64,000 nucleotides of DNA, from positions 1-64,000 of the forward strand of contig JAPLIS010000020.1 of the NCBI GenBank assembly GCA_026388985.1, written 5' to 3'. The notes beneath the pieces were generated by a model. The model searched no databases, was not told the DNA's origin, and saw only the letters and a list, made by a program, of their open reading frames with translations. This stretch comes from Candidatus Babelota bacterium. GTDB lineage: Bacteria; Babelota; Babeliae; Babelales; Vermiphilaceae. Of the stretch, positions 1 to 9,528 are shown in pieces. The translations under genes and the position numbers were made by a program. Position 1 is the first letter of the stretch; each line of letters starts with the position of its first letter.

Positions 1-2
1 CA

Positions 3-1392
3 GCTCGCAATCAAAAGCATTTTTACTTTGTTTCCCGGCCCCGTCGCTTTGGTAAATCATTGTTTATTTCAACGCTCAAGGCTATCTTTTCTGGCAAAAA
101 AGAATTATTTAATGAATATTGGATTGGCAAAAACAGCTCTTATGACTGGCCAAAGCACCCGGTAATCCATTTAGACTTTGGCGGCATTGCACATAAAACG
201 GCCACTGATCTTATGCAAAGCCTCTATAACACTATTAATGAAGTTGCCACAGATCATGGCATAATCCTACCTTATTTGACAGTTGAAGATGGATTAAAGT
301 TTCTGGTTAAAGAACTATCAAAAATAAATAAAGTTGTTTTGCTTATTGATGAATATGACAAACCAATGGTTGACCATATAGGTAACTTGCCCATAGCAGA
401 AGATAACAGAGAAGTGCTCAATAGTTTCTATACAACGGTAAAATCGCTTGAAGTATACTGGCGTGCTATTTTTATCACAGGAGTAAGTAAATTCACCAAA
501 ACCTCCCTTTTTTCTGGCCTTAATAATCTCCAAGAAATTTCAATGGATCCAATAGCCGCCGAACTATTTGGTTATACACACGAAGAGCTTATTACCTATT
601 TCCCGACATACATAGATAGTCTCGCTGAGCATTTAGGTATAACCAGACAAGCAACGCTTGATAGCATGAAAGAATGGTATGATGGGTATCGATAACTATT
701 GGTTTAACACTGGCAATCCGGGCTTTCTGATAGCTCTTTTGCGTTTAAATGGCATAGATCTTGAGATGCATGACATCATTCAACTATCAATCAAAAGTTT
801 GAATGCCATTGATATTCAAAATATTCCCCTTTTCCCGCTTCTTTTTCAAACCGGCTATCTGACCATCGTCGACTATAATGCGCAAACAGAAATTTTCACC
901 TTAGATTATCCCAACAAAGAAATACGTGAATCTTTTAAAGATTATCTGATGCAAGCTTTTTCATATGCCTCTACCGCAGTAATTGATAAAGAATTAGTGA
1001 AAATGCGGGGTGCTTTGACGCACAAAAATTTTGAACAGTTTTGCTTGTCAGTAAAAACACTTTTTGCTGGCATTCCTCATAACTTGCATATTGCAAAAGA
1101 AGCTTATTATCATTCACTGTTCCACTTTATGTTTGACTTACTGGGCATGAAACCAAAGTCAGAAGAAGCGACAAGTCGGGGTGAATCTGATTTGGTGTTA
1201 GAAACGGATGATAGTGTGATGGTGTTTGAATTTAAGTTTAGCAAATCAGCGCAAGATGCGTTAGATCAGATTATGCACAAAAAATATCATGAAAAATATA
1301 TGCATAAAAATAAAGCTATTATTCTGGTTGGCATCAATGTTAACTTCAAAGAAAAACAGCTAGAATTTGAATGGTTGCAACACAATATCTAA
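3..1392 (+). pseudogene. Decayed AAA-ATPase-like / PD-(D/E)XK nuclease protein, 5' end outside window
   Basis: The reading frame is open from the window edge, so the start lies upstream. The first part carries a P-loop-like stretch (PRRFGKS, bases 36-56) and a Walker B-like strand ending LLIDEYDKP. It stops at 693-695 right after WYDGYR. The frame that resumes at about 679 reads NYWFNTGNPGFL and ends in a nuclease-like region with ESDLVLE and VFEFKF. In this widespread family WYDGYR and NYWF.TG are normally about 20-25 residues apart in one protein. Here they abut across a frame change, so I infer an internal deletion that broke the gene. A sequencing error alone would not remove the missing spacer. 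Confidence 0.75.
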
Positions 1393-1568
1393 CCTGTACC
1401 CACCCCAAGAAAGAATACAGGGCAAAAAGCTCCATTAAATCTGAATAAAAAAAACAGCACTCCCTTTCGTACAAAAAATCCGCTTGCTTTTTAAAAAAAA
1501 GAGCGATAGCATATGCATGGGCTAAGAAGGAATTGTGGTAATGAAGCATTCTACAATCTTAAAAAAAC

Positions 1569-2318
1569 CTATTTTTGATAACGATATGATCTTTTTTTGA
1601 GTGCCTCAAACTGATCCGAAAATCTCTGAACATGAGCTTTATCGGTCAGCAAAATAGCATTTTCCTGATTACTTTCACAGGCAGACTTGGTAAAATTACA
1701 AGAACCTGTCCACACGCATGATTGATTGTTTTTGTTTTTATCAAATATCGCAAACTTGTGATGCATCACACTTGAAAGCCCTGCTTTACCATGGCGCGTA
1801 TCATACACGAATACCGGTATTCGTGCGTCGCACAAATCACGTATTCTATTGTAACGGTCACGCAGGCCGGTTGCATCAGTAACCACCTCTATAAAAACAC
1901 CACGATCAAAGGCCTCAATAAGCGCATGTGTTATCTGTTTATCAGTAAATACAAACACTGCAACAGCAATCCGCTCCTGTTCATGTAAAATTAAATTAAT
2001 AAGATGCCTGCGCACATCGTCATCTGGTGTAAAAAACACAGTAGATTGAGCCGATATACTAGACTGATCAGACGTGGATAGCAACAGAGAAGCAGATTTT
2101 TTCTGCAAACTGGCCCCTGTACGCTGTTCAGCTGTTTGCCCAACTATAAAATGTGTTTTACCAAAACTGGCGGGAACGGCATCTGTTGCCCGTCTGATTC
2201 CTTTTTGTGACATGCCATGATTTGATGTATGCAAATAGTTAACACCAAAAAAACTCAACCCTATCAAAAAAAGCAAACCGCTCACACTCCAAAGCGCTTT
2301 ACATGATTTACTTTTCAT
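1569..2318 (-). CDS. Phospholipase D-family protein with one HKD motif, N-terminal anchor
   Basis: This 249-aa protein starts with a basic, hydrophobic N-terminus (about residues 8-28) that is a signal peptide or membrane anchor. The C-terminal half has the PLD catalytic pattern H-x-K-x4-D (HHKFAIFD), followed by WTGSCNFT and an ESNQEN segment, as in single-HKD nucleases and phosphodiesterases of the Nuc type. These work as dimers with one motif per chain. Substrate (DNA or phospholipid) cannot be told from sequence. A GGGGAG ribosome site sits 9 bases before the ATG. It is transcribed convergently with the broken gene to its left and has no clear operon partner. Confidence 0.8.
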   Translation of the reverse strand: MKSKSCKALWSVSGLLFLIGLSFFGVNYLHTSNHGMSQKGIRRATDAVPASFGKTHFIVGQTAEQRTGASLQKKSASLLLSTSDQSSISAQSTVFFTPDDDVRRHLINLILHEQERIAVAVFVFTDKQITHALIEAFDRGVFIEVVTDATGLRDRYNRIRDLCDARIPVFVYDTRHGKAGLSSVMHHKFAIFDKNKNNQSCVWTGSCNFTKSACESNQENAILLTDKAHVQRFSDQFEALKKRSYRYQK

Positions 2319-2523
2319 ACAATACTCCCCATAGCAATCAGATTATTTTTATACTTTGATCCAAAAAAACTTTATACAATACATTTCTTCTAACAGTGTG
2401 CTCTGAAAAACTGCAATCACCAAAAAACTGTGCCCACACAGTACCTTTATTCTTAAAAAAAATTACCTAAGCATGCGTAGCTTATCAAAAGATCTCAGAA
2501 TCCTTGCTTTTACTATATGTCCA

Positions 2524-5250
2524 TTAAAATTTCCATCTCATTTCCACTTCCCCTCCAATGTCACGACGTTCATCTCTAATGGCACGTACTCCTAGATCAT
2601 CAGAAAAAAGATATTCAAGCTCAAAACGTGTATCTTCCGACAAGCTAAAGTTTTTTTGAATTAACGCTCGCCACCGATCATTTACCGTAATTTCTAAGCC
2701 TCCACGCAATCCACCACGCCCTGTTTGATCGGTAAAACTCGGCACCAAATTAATACTAAAAGGTACAGGAACTCGTTTAAAATAATTATCTAAAAATGAC
2801 ACTGAACCTGAACCAAACAAAGCCATCTTAAGATTATGCATAAGCAATGCTGGCATCATTGCATTTAAAGATTCTTCCGGTGATCCTACCAGTAACAACG
2901 CTACAATCTGCTCTTCTGTTAATGGTGGATTTGAATCAAGAAGTACTTGATGATCATTTAATACTCCTTGAGAATAAAGGGTCACTAGATATTTTTTTAT
3001 TTTATTCCGTGCCCGCAATTCCACCGTTGGGTTAAAGGTATTTTCTGGCTCAAAATGTATGCGACCTTTTATGATCGGTAAGGATTTATAGGGTAACATA
3101 ATAGAACCAGAATCAAGCACTATATCTCCTTCTAAAGTAGGCTTAGCCAGTGAACCCGCAACATCAACCTGCACCGCGGCATGAGCTTGCAGCAATGACG
3201 TATCAATACGAACATGATCTTTAGTTTCTATCTTTATACCCAAACCAATTGAACTATACAGTGATTTAAACACAGCACCAGTATCAGCAGACAATGCTCG
3301 CGATATATCTAAAGAGAAAAGAGTGTCTTTTATGTGTGCTCGATCAATAATAATGTGCCCGCCCAAACATATAGGTTCAGCCTGTTTTTTAGACAATAAC
3401 CAATGGCCAGACATCATAGCAAATACATCCTTTTTTATATTAAACAAACAACGATTAAACACAAGCGGTACATGCATCGATGCCAATGAGTAATCTGAAT
3501 CAAACTGTAACTGCCCAAGATAACAGTACGCTTTTCCTGTATGCAAACCACACTGCAAATTGTGCACACATACTGCACGTGTCCCTATATCCCATAACAG
3601 CTGCATATCAAAACTATCAACAAAATTATAGGTATAAGGCAACCGAATTATCCCATCCTTAAGATGAATACCCGCATGAACCTGATTATTATTGTAACGC
3701 GCATCAAAATGCATCATACCTTTTCCCTGCAACTCAAACCCTGCCACACTATGCAGCAATGAACGCATAAAAGAAGATGAAATAGCACCAGTCCATGCAC
3801 TGTTATCTGCCCCCTGAATGGCTATCAACGATTCACCACTTGCACTAGACAACTGAAAATTATCCACGTATGGCGTTTTATTTAAAAAACCACTGCCTTT
3901 ATAGATGCAATCATTGACAGAACCTTGCATGGTAAAATCATCATGCAAACTGCTCGCTACCCCTTGAGAAGCAAATGACATATTATGCATTGAGCTTTGA
4001 GCCTTACACTGATAAGAGGCTACATATGAACCGTCGTTATGCCTTGCAATGCTACCCATAAAGCCATTTGCATCTAAATGCCAGTAAGGCAATCCCGGTA
4101 CCCCACATCGTCGGGCATTATTTAATGTCAATGATCCGGCACCCGTATCTCCATTCAATCGCCATGAACCACCGATTTCTACATCTTTCAAATAAGCCCT
4201 CATCTCACCTGTCAATAATGATTTCATTTTATGCAACGTCACCTTAAAAGCTGAAGAGAGCTGGTGATTTTTATACATAACATCTTCAATAACCAATTGA
4301 CCTTTAAGATCTCCAGTTGCTCCAATACCCCCGCGCACTCGCACTAAACAGTTGCCGGTGAACGCATGCCGACTTTCACGGCCAGATACCATGTTCCACA
4401 GATATGACAAAGGGAACCGTGATGCTATGTCTATCTTTACTCCTTGAGCATTGGTACTAATAATACAAGGATCAATAGTGCATACTTGCTCAATATGCCG
4501 CAATGAAAATCGACCACTGCCGTTTTCCCAATTGCCCACCACAAAACAGATTGGCTTATCCAAATGGGGCAACTCAATACGTACCTCAATATGCCCCCCT
4601 ACTGTTACCTTGCCCATCGGTACCGATACAAAAAAAGGTGCCCCAACGCTTGCTATACCGGCTATATGAGAAACCAACAGACGATCACCAACTGTGCAGC
4701 TACCATCTGATATGGTTACTATTGTTTTAAATACCCCATTCATTTCTTTTGACGTACTGCTAAAAAAACAAGCAGCCCGTAGATCATTTTTTTTGTCATC
4801 TATAGACACAGAGCTTTCATGTAACTCTATGAGCTTTACAGAGCTAGCGACAGGTAATGATGATGCTGCAAAAAATTGATTTAAATGGGGAAAAATAGCG
4901 AGTGAATTGTTAACAACGTGTGACTCTACATGACACTCATAGAGCTGTATTATTATATCTATGCGTCTATATCTTATAAAATGCCACCATGAAAATGATA
5001 CTGTCAGACGCTTTGCTTTCCATTGCCAATCAGGACCGTGCGTGCTGGTAATGGCTACATCATCTAGGGTTATTTCTGGCATAAAAAACCGAACCGCTTT
5101 AGGAGTGCATAGTACCTTACATGCTGATCCGCGCTCGATATACTTGCACACAAAAAGTGCGCATGTTTCGTGTACCCATGGATCATACTGTGCAACAAAA
5201 AGGATACCAACTATGCTTATAATAAAAGAAAAAATAATTTTTTTAATCAT
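2524..5250 (-). CDS. tamB: TamB-like translocation and assembly module protein
   Basis: The protein has 908 residues: one N-terminal membrane anchor (about residues 3-21), a long region of beta-rich, weakly repetitive sequence, and a C-terminal DUF490/TamB domain. The last 200 residues show the family's usual look: GSIMLPYKSLPIIKGRIHFE, a TEEQIVALLLVG segment, and a final beta-strand-rich tail ending in WKF. TamB-family proteins bridge inner and outer membranes and help outer-membrane protein insertion or lipid transport. It implies a two-membrane envelope. It is shorter than the E. coli protein (about 1260 aa). No TamA/BamA is in the window. It lies 3 bases downstream of the pseudopilin gene, so probably in the same transcript. 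Confidence 0.8.
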   Translation of the reverse strand: MIKKIIFSFIISIVGILFVAQYDPWVHETCALFVCKYIERGSACKVLCTPKAVRFFMPEITLDDVAITSTHGPDWQWKAKRLTVSFSWWHFIRYRRIDIIIQLYECHVESHVVNNSLAIFPHLNQFFAASSLPVASSVKLIELHESSVSIDDKKNDLRAACFFSSTSKEMNGVFKTIVTISDGSCTVGDRLLVSHIAGIASVGAPFFVSVPMGKVTVGGHIEVRIELPHLDKPICFVVGNWENGSGRFSLRHIEQVCTIDPCIISTNAQGVKIDIASRFPLSYLWNMVSGRESRHAFTGNCLVRVRGGIGATGDLKGQLVIEDVMYKNHQLSSAFKVTLHKMKSLLTGEMRAYLKDVEIGGSWRLNGDTGAGSLTLNNARRCGVPGLPYWHLDANGFMGSIARHNDGSYVASYQCKAQSSMHNMSFASQGVASSLHDDFTMQGSVNDCIYKGSGFLNKTPYVDNFQLSSASGESLIAIQGADNSAWTGAISSSFMRSLLHSVAGFELQGKGMMHFDARYNNNQVHAGIHLKDGIIRLPYTYNFVDSFDMQLLWDIGTRAVCVHNLQCGLHTGKAYCYLGQLQFDSDYSLASMHVPLVFNRCLFNIKKDVFAMMSGHWLLSKKQAEPICLGGHIIIDRAHIKDTLFSLDISRALSADTGAVFKSLYSSIGLGIKIETKDHVRIDTSLLQAHAAVQVDVAGSLAKPTLEGDIVLDSGSIMLPYKSLPIIKGRIHFEPENTFNPTVELRARNKIKKYLVTLYSQGVLNDHQVLLDSNPPLTEEQIVALLLVGSPEESLNAMMPALLMHNLKMALFGSGSVSFLDNYFKRVPVPFSINLVPSFTDQTGRGGLRGGLEITVNDRWRALIQKNFSLSEDTRFELEYLFSDDLGVRAIRDERRDIGGEVEMRWKF

Positions 5251-5253
5251 AAC

Positions 5254-5778
5254 CTATACAAGAAGTTGCCAATCGTGAACATAAAAATATTTGCGTATAT
5301 ATGAAAAGTGAGACACCGCACAGCTTAACGCATAGGTATAGGTATAATCATTATCTGATATATACACAGTACCTGCATGAACAATGCCACTTGGATAAAA
5401 AATAATCTGGTTATTGGGAAAAGTCACTCCTCGCGCGATAAGCTTATATGGTGCTGATGGGGGCCCAAGAATACCTGGCGCAACCCCAAACACTAGGTGT
5501 CTTGGCAATATTTCAACCATGTTATCATAGCTATAGCTCCTCTGATCAACATCAAAACGAAGCACATACTGCTTATTGCTCACCTGTGCCAACTGCTTAA
5601 GATAACAGCAAACAGTATGCAATTTTTCTATTTGGGCGCGAACAAGAGCTTTGCGTAAAAAACTACTGTTCGATCCCACCAATCCGGTTAATATAACCAT
5701 TAAAGCAATCACCACCAGCAGTTCAAAAAGCAAAAAGCCCCTAGTCTTGTTCCAACATCCCATGCTCAATCGTGGCAA
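5254..5778 (-). CDS. Type II secretion / type IV pilus pseudopilin (GspH-like)
   Basis: This is a prepilin-type protein of 174 aa. A short basic leader ends in G just before FLLFELLVVIALMVIL, the class III signal with the conserved Glu at position +5 and a hydrophobic helix. The remainder is a small globular domain as in minor pseudopilins. A prepilin peptidase (not in this window) would cleave after the Gly. The start is uncertain: TTG at 5778 has an AGAGGTG site at good spacing, while ATG at 5763 has none. Either way it overlaps the end of the gspE-like gene, so the two are translationally linked and likely act in one machine. Confidence 0.8.
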   Translation of the reverse strand: MPRLSMGCWNKTRGFLLFELLVVIALMVILTGLVGSNSSFLRKALVRAQIEKLHTVCCYLKQLAQVSNKQYVLRFDVDQRSYSYDNMVEILPRHLVFGVAPGILGPPSAPYKLIARGVTFPNNQIIFYPSGIVHAGTVYISDNDYTYTYALSCAVSHFSYIRKYFYVHDWQLLV

Positions 5779-7453
5779 CAGAAAGCACCTCTTCTATAGT
5801 GGTTAATCCCATTCTAATTTTACGTACACCGTCTTCAATTAAAGGAGACATTCCATCAGCTATCGCCTGCCTTGTTATGCGCGCGGTATCAGCACGTTCC
5901 ATAGCCAAACGTACAATGCCCTCAGTAACTTCCATTAATTCAAAAATAGGCAACCTACCCAAATACCCTGTGTTTAAACACTTTTCACAACCACCAGCCT
6001 TATAAAAACTAATATCACTTGCTTTCTGTGCATCCAAACCAAGTCTGGCAAATAAATCAACGGGTGGACTGTAAGATTTTTTACAATCACCGCACAATTT
6101 GCGTACCAATCGTTGTGCAACAACCAGCACTACTGATGACGCAATCAAAAAAGGTTCAATACTCATATCAATTAAGCGGGTAATTGCTGCTGGCGCACTA
6201 TTTGTATGCAACGTACTTAATACTAAGTGGCCGGTAAGTGCTGCCTGAATCGCAATCTGCGCTGTTTCTGGATCTCGGGTTTCACCAATCATCACCACAT
6301 CCGGATCTTGTCGCAAAATAGAACGCAATGCGATAGCAAAAGTAAGGCCAACCTTTTCTCTTACCTGTACCTGCCCTATCCCGGCTACCTGATACTCAAT
6401 AGGATCTTCAACCGTGATAATGTTTACTTCGGGACTATTTAACTCTACCAAGACTGAATACAAAGTGGTTGTTTTACCTGAACCAGTAGGCCCGGTTACA
6501 TAAATAATACCATTTGGCCGTTCAATATTTTTAATCAGCACCGCATAATCGCGATCACTGAGCCCAATCTGATCTATTTTTGCAACTGACCGTGTGCGAT
6601 CAAGCAGTCGCATCACCACTCTTTCTCCCCAGCTGACTGGCAAAATAGACACACGTAGATCAATTGTTTTATCGGCAACTTTAATTTGAATACGGCCATC
6701 TTGCGGCATACGCTTTTCAGCAATATTTAAGTTAGCCATAATTTTAAGGCGAGAAATAAGTGCCCCTTGAGCGCGCTTGGGTGGCGTCATAACATCATAC
6801 ATAATCCCATCAATGCGATAACGCACTCTAATTTCTTTTTCAAATGGCTCTATATGAATATCAGAAGCCCCACGTTTTGCCGCCTTAAAAAGAATATTAT
6901 TAACTAACTTGATAATGGGTGCTTCTGTGGCCATTGATAAAATATCTTTTTCTTCTATTTCCTCAAATGCAACGCCCGCCTCTTGCTCTTGCCCTTCAAG
7001 CTCTTCGATCATTTGCTTGGTTCCTTCAATCGGGTAATACCGATTAATGGCTTCCATAATAATTACCGCTGATGAGACCGCATAACGTGCCTCTCCTCCG
7101 AGCAATAGATTAACTTCATCGAGAGGCTGAAACTTCATTGGATCTGCTGTTAGAATAACCAACCGCCCATCTATAGAAATTGGAATAACCACATTATCCC
7201 GTAAAAACTTTAATGGAACCTTGGCCAACATGTCCAGATCGGCCATTTTATCAGTAATAATGCCCACATAATCTAAAGATGCATATGCTGCATAAGCACG
7301 TGCGATTGCCTCTGCAGTTGCCATTTTTTTTGTTATTAAACAGGTCTGCAAAGAGACCCCATCCTGAACCATATGCTGCTGACAATCTCGCAACTGATCA
7401 ACAGTAATAAGCCCATAAGATACTAAAAACTCACCAATATTTTTTGTAATCAC
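5741..7453 (-). CDS. gspE: GspE/PilB-type secretion ATPase
   Basis: This is the hexameric cytoplasmic ATPase that powers pseudopilus or pilus assembly. The N-terminal 150 residues look like an MshEN domain. The core has GPTGSGKTTTLYS (Walker A), the Asp box around TVEDPIEYQ, a Walker B-like VVMIGETRDPETA and the His box LSTLHTN. A zinc-binding four-cysteine element follows (CGDCKKSY and GCEKCLNTGY). I prefer GTG at 7453 (570 aa) because GGAG lies 6 bases upstream; a TTG four codons earlier lacks such a site. The gene is followed by an overlapping pseudopilin gene and tamB. It is about 45 kb from the secretin operon in this window, so the machine is encoded at split loci. Confidence 0.9.
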   Translation of the reverse strand: MITKNIGEFLVSYGLITVDQLRDCQQHMVQDGVSLQTCLITKKMATAEAIARAYAAYASLDYVGIITDKMADLDMLAKVPLKFLRDNVVIPISIDGRLVILTADPMKFQPLDEVNLLLGGEARYAVSSAVIIMEAINRYYPIEGTKQMIEELEGQEQEAGVAFEEIEEKDILSMATEAPIIKLVNNILFKAAKRGASDIHIEPFEKEIRVRYRIDGIMYDVMTPPKRAQGALISRLKIMANLNIAEKRMPQDGRIQIKVADKTIDLRVSILPVSWGERVVMRLLDRTRSVAKIDQIGLSDRDYAVLIKNIERPNGIIYVTGPTGSGKTTTLYSVLVELNSPEVNIITVEDPIEYQVAGIGQVQVREKVGLTFAIALRSILRQDPDVVMIGETRDPETAQIAIQAALTGHLVLSTLHTNSAPAAITRLIDMSIEPFLIASSVVLVVAQRLVRKLCGDCKKSYSPPVDLFARLGLDAQKASDISFYKAGGCEKCLNTGYLGRLPIFELMEVTEGIVRLAMERADTARITRQAIADGMSPLIEDGVRKIRMGLTTIEEVLSVATIEHGMLEQD

Positions 7454-7486
7454 GGCAATCTCCAAAGCAGATGGGATCTAACCCTC

Positions 7487-7515
7487 TTTTCATTTCTCTC
7501 TAAAGCAAGTATACT
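7487..7515 (+). promoter_or_regulatory. Possible sigma70-type promoter for the BamD-like gene
   Basis: TTTTCA (7487-7492), a 17-base spacer and TATACT (7510-7515) lie about 65 bases before the ATG at 7582. The -10 is good and the -35 is mediocre. The interval is shared with the divergent gspE gene. Confidence 0.4.
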
Positions 7516-7581
7516 AATTTGGCGTAAAAAAACAGCACTGTATTTACCCTACTGTATATCAGTAGCATTACAAAGGTCATT

Positions 7582-8472
7582 ATGAATACACAAGTCTCGC
7601 TACGCATACTGCTTGCTCTTCCTCTTATATTGGCATCTGGCTATCTTGTTGGTGACACATTACCTACCAACACTGAGACACCATTACCTACAAAACATCA
7701 ACCAAAGCATAGAATTCGGCGTGAACAAAGAATCGCCAAAAATCTTACTAATCAAACAAAAACTCTCAGCAAAATGAATTTTAACGAACTCAAAGCTGCA
7801 AAAGAAGTATTGCTTTCTAAAAAGGACAAGCAAACGGCAATCAAATATGTTGAACGAATGCTTAAAATGTGTGAAGACATCGCCATGATAAGCGATCTCA
7901 CCATAGAACTGGCCGACCTTTATTTTGACATAGGAGAACTTGCTCCAGCAGAGATACTCTTTACTGAATTTTCACGACTCTATCCTGGTAGCAACTCAAT
8001 TGAGTATGCCTCTTACAAGGCTATATTGTGCTCATTTTATGCCACCCTCAACGCTGAACGTGATCAAAGTAAAACGCATCATACTATCTCCCTTGCAGAT
8101 TCATTTATTGAGCGTAAAGATATTTTTAACAAATACACAAATGAAGTTCTTTCTATTCGCACAAGCTGCTATAAAAAGGCTATAGAAAGCGAAGTAAATA
8201 TTTTTAATTTTTATGTTAATCGTGGTAAAATTGTATCGGCACAAAATAGATTAAAAAATGTACGCAAAGATTGGCTCACCAAATTTCCTGAAATAGAAAT
8301 GCAACTAACGCAGATGGAAATACAACTTGAAGACAAAATAGTGCTTCTTGCTGGGGGCAAAATACCTACAAGAGCACATTCTTCTCTTCCTGCAAAAACG
8401 CTTCTACCTCAGGAAACGCCAACAGTCATTGCTCAAGCAGAACAAGCAAAACCATTTAGCGCACGATTTTAA
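7582..8472 (+). CDS. BamD-like TPR protein with signal peptide
   Basis: The product has 296 aa with an N-terminal signal-like segment (residues 5-24), then helical repeats. The stretch ending FTEFSRLYPGSN, a YASYKAILCSF helix, and a helix with FNFYVNRGKIVSAQNRLKNV match the pattern of BamD/YfiO TPRs, which help outer-membrane protein assembly. A lipobox cysteine, expected in BamD, is not visible, so it may be anchored by its uncleaved N-terminus or be a diverged relative. It starts an apparent operon with yraN (3 bases downstream), cdsA and hisS. Confidence 0.6.
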   Translation: MNTQVSLRILLALPLILASGYLVGDTLPTNTETPLPTKHQPKHRIRREQRIAKNLTNQTKTLSKMNFNELKAAKEVLLSKKDKQTAIKYVERMLKMCEDIAMISDLTIELADLYFDIGELAPAEILFTEFSRLYPGSNSIEYASYKAILCSFYATLNAERDQSKTHHTISLADSFIERKDIFNKYTNEVLSIRTSCYKKAIESEVNIFNFYVNRGKIVSAQNRLKNVRKDWLTKFPEIEMQLTQMEIQLEDKIVLLAGGKIPTRAHSSLPAKTLLPQETPTVIAQAEQAKPFSARF

Positions 8473-8475
8473 CAT

Positions 8476-8841
8476 ATGAAGACACAGACCAAAATATTGG
8501 GCGATCTGGGAGAAACAGTGGTTGCCGATAAAATGCAAAAAGCGGGATTTACTCTTCTTGCGCGTAACTATCGAACCTCATTTGGAGAAGTAGATATCAT
8601 TGCACAACAAGGAGACACTATAGCTTTTGTAGAAGTTAAAACTCGCAAACATATTTTTTTTGACATATCTCAAGTAATCACACCGGCGAAACAAAAAAAA
8701 ATAATTATGGTTGCAAAAGCATTTTTGGCCCAATACCCTAACCCCGAAGTAATTTGCAGATTTGATGTTGCCATCCTTGAACATCAAGAGAGCAATTCTG
8801 CCGTTACTTACATAGCAAATGCGTTTTACGGGCATGAATAA
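8476..8841 (+). CDS. yraN: YraN family protein (UPF0102), putative endonuclease fold
   Basis: The 121-aa length is typical of the family. It has the N-terminal G-x-x-GE block (LGDLGETVVADKM) and the core GEVDIIAQQGDTIAFVEVKT, a PD-(D/E)XK-like arrangement (E, D, E-V-K). The cellular role is not firmly known; family members have been linked to DNA processing. It is tightly packed with its neighbours: 3 bases after the BamD-like gene, and its stop overlaps the cdsA start. Confidence 0.9.
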   Translation: MKTQTKILGDLGETVVADKMQKAGFTLLARNYRTSFGEVDIIAQQGDTIAFVEVKTRKHIFFDISQVITPAKQKKIIMVAKAFLAQYPNPEVICRFDVAILEHQESNSAVTYIANAFYGHE

Positions 8842-9490
8842 TTCTATAAAACGTATAGCAACCGGGCTCATATTGGGGCTCTGTTTTTGGGCCAGCCTTA
8901 TGTTCGCCCCACCAATTTTATTTTCATGCTTACTGGCGTTTATTTTAACAACTATCATTGTAGTAGAATGGCGTAATTTATTTAACATATATAGGCCTAT
9001 GTTTTGGCTCATCATGCCATTATATCCAATTTTGCCCTTTGCTTTATTGATGTACCTGAATCACAATCCACACTACCATACCCTGCTACTTTTTTTATTT
9101 GTGATTGTATCAAGCTATGATACGGGCGGTTACGTGGTAGGATCTTTGATTGGTAGACACAAAATGGCGCCACGCATTAGTCCGCGTAAAAGCTGGGAAG
9201 GTTTTTGGGGAGGCTATATATGCGCATGTCTCAGTTTCACCTTCTTGTTATACGAACTTGGCAAACTCAAGCCATGGTGGATAATTGCTAGTTTTACCGC
9301 CGTTGTATGCATCTTTTCATGTGTCGGCGATCTGTTTGAATCATGGCTTAAGCGTAATGCTAATATTAAAGATTCGGGCACAAGCTTGCCTGGCCATGGT
9401 GGCTTTTTAGATCGATTTGATGGCATATTATGTGCCGTTTTTTTCTTTTATTTTTTTAGAGATATACTCGTAGCAGTATTCGACTTATAA
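8834..9490 (+). CDS. cdsA: Phosphatidate cytidylyltransferase (CDP-diglyceride synthase)
   Basis: This integral membrane enzyme makes CDP-diacylglycerol from phosphatidate and CTP, the entry to phospholipid synthesis. Several hydrophobic helices are followed by the conserved region SPRKSWEGFWGG and the signature near the C-terminus: a VGDLFESWLKR segment, then K-D-S-G-T and PGHGGFLDRFDG. I use ATG 8834 (219 aa), whose first bases overlap the yraN stop. An in-frame ATG at 8819 would add five residues. It is shorter than E. coli CdsA (about 285 aa), with the loss at the N-terminal membrane part. Confidence 0.92.
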   Translation: MNNSIKRIATGLILGLCFWASLMFAPPILFSCLLAFILTTIIVVEWRNLFNIYRPMFWLIMPLYPILPFALLMYLNHNPHYHTLLLFLFVIVSSYDTGGYVVGSLIGRHKMAPRISPRKSWEGFWGGYICACLSFTFLLYELGKLKPWWIIASFTAVVCIFSCVGDLFESWLKRNANIKDSGTSLPGHGGFLDRFDGILCAVFFFYFFRDILVAVFDL

Positions 9491-9528
9491 ATACATATTT
9501 AGACTGTGCGGTGGAAAAGGATAGTAGC

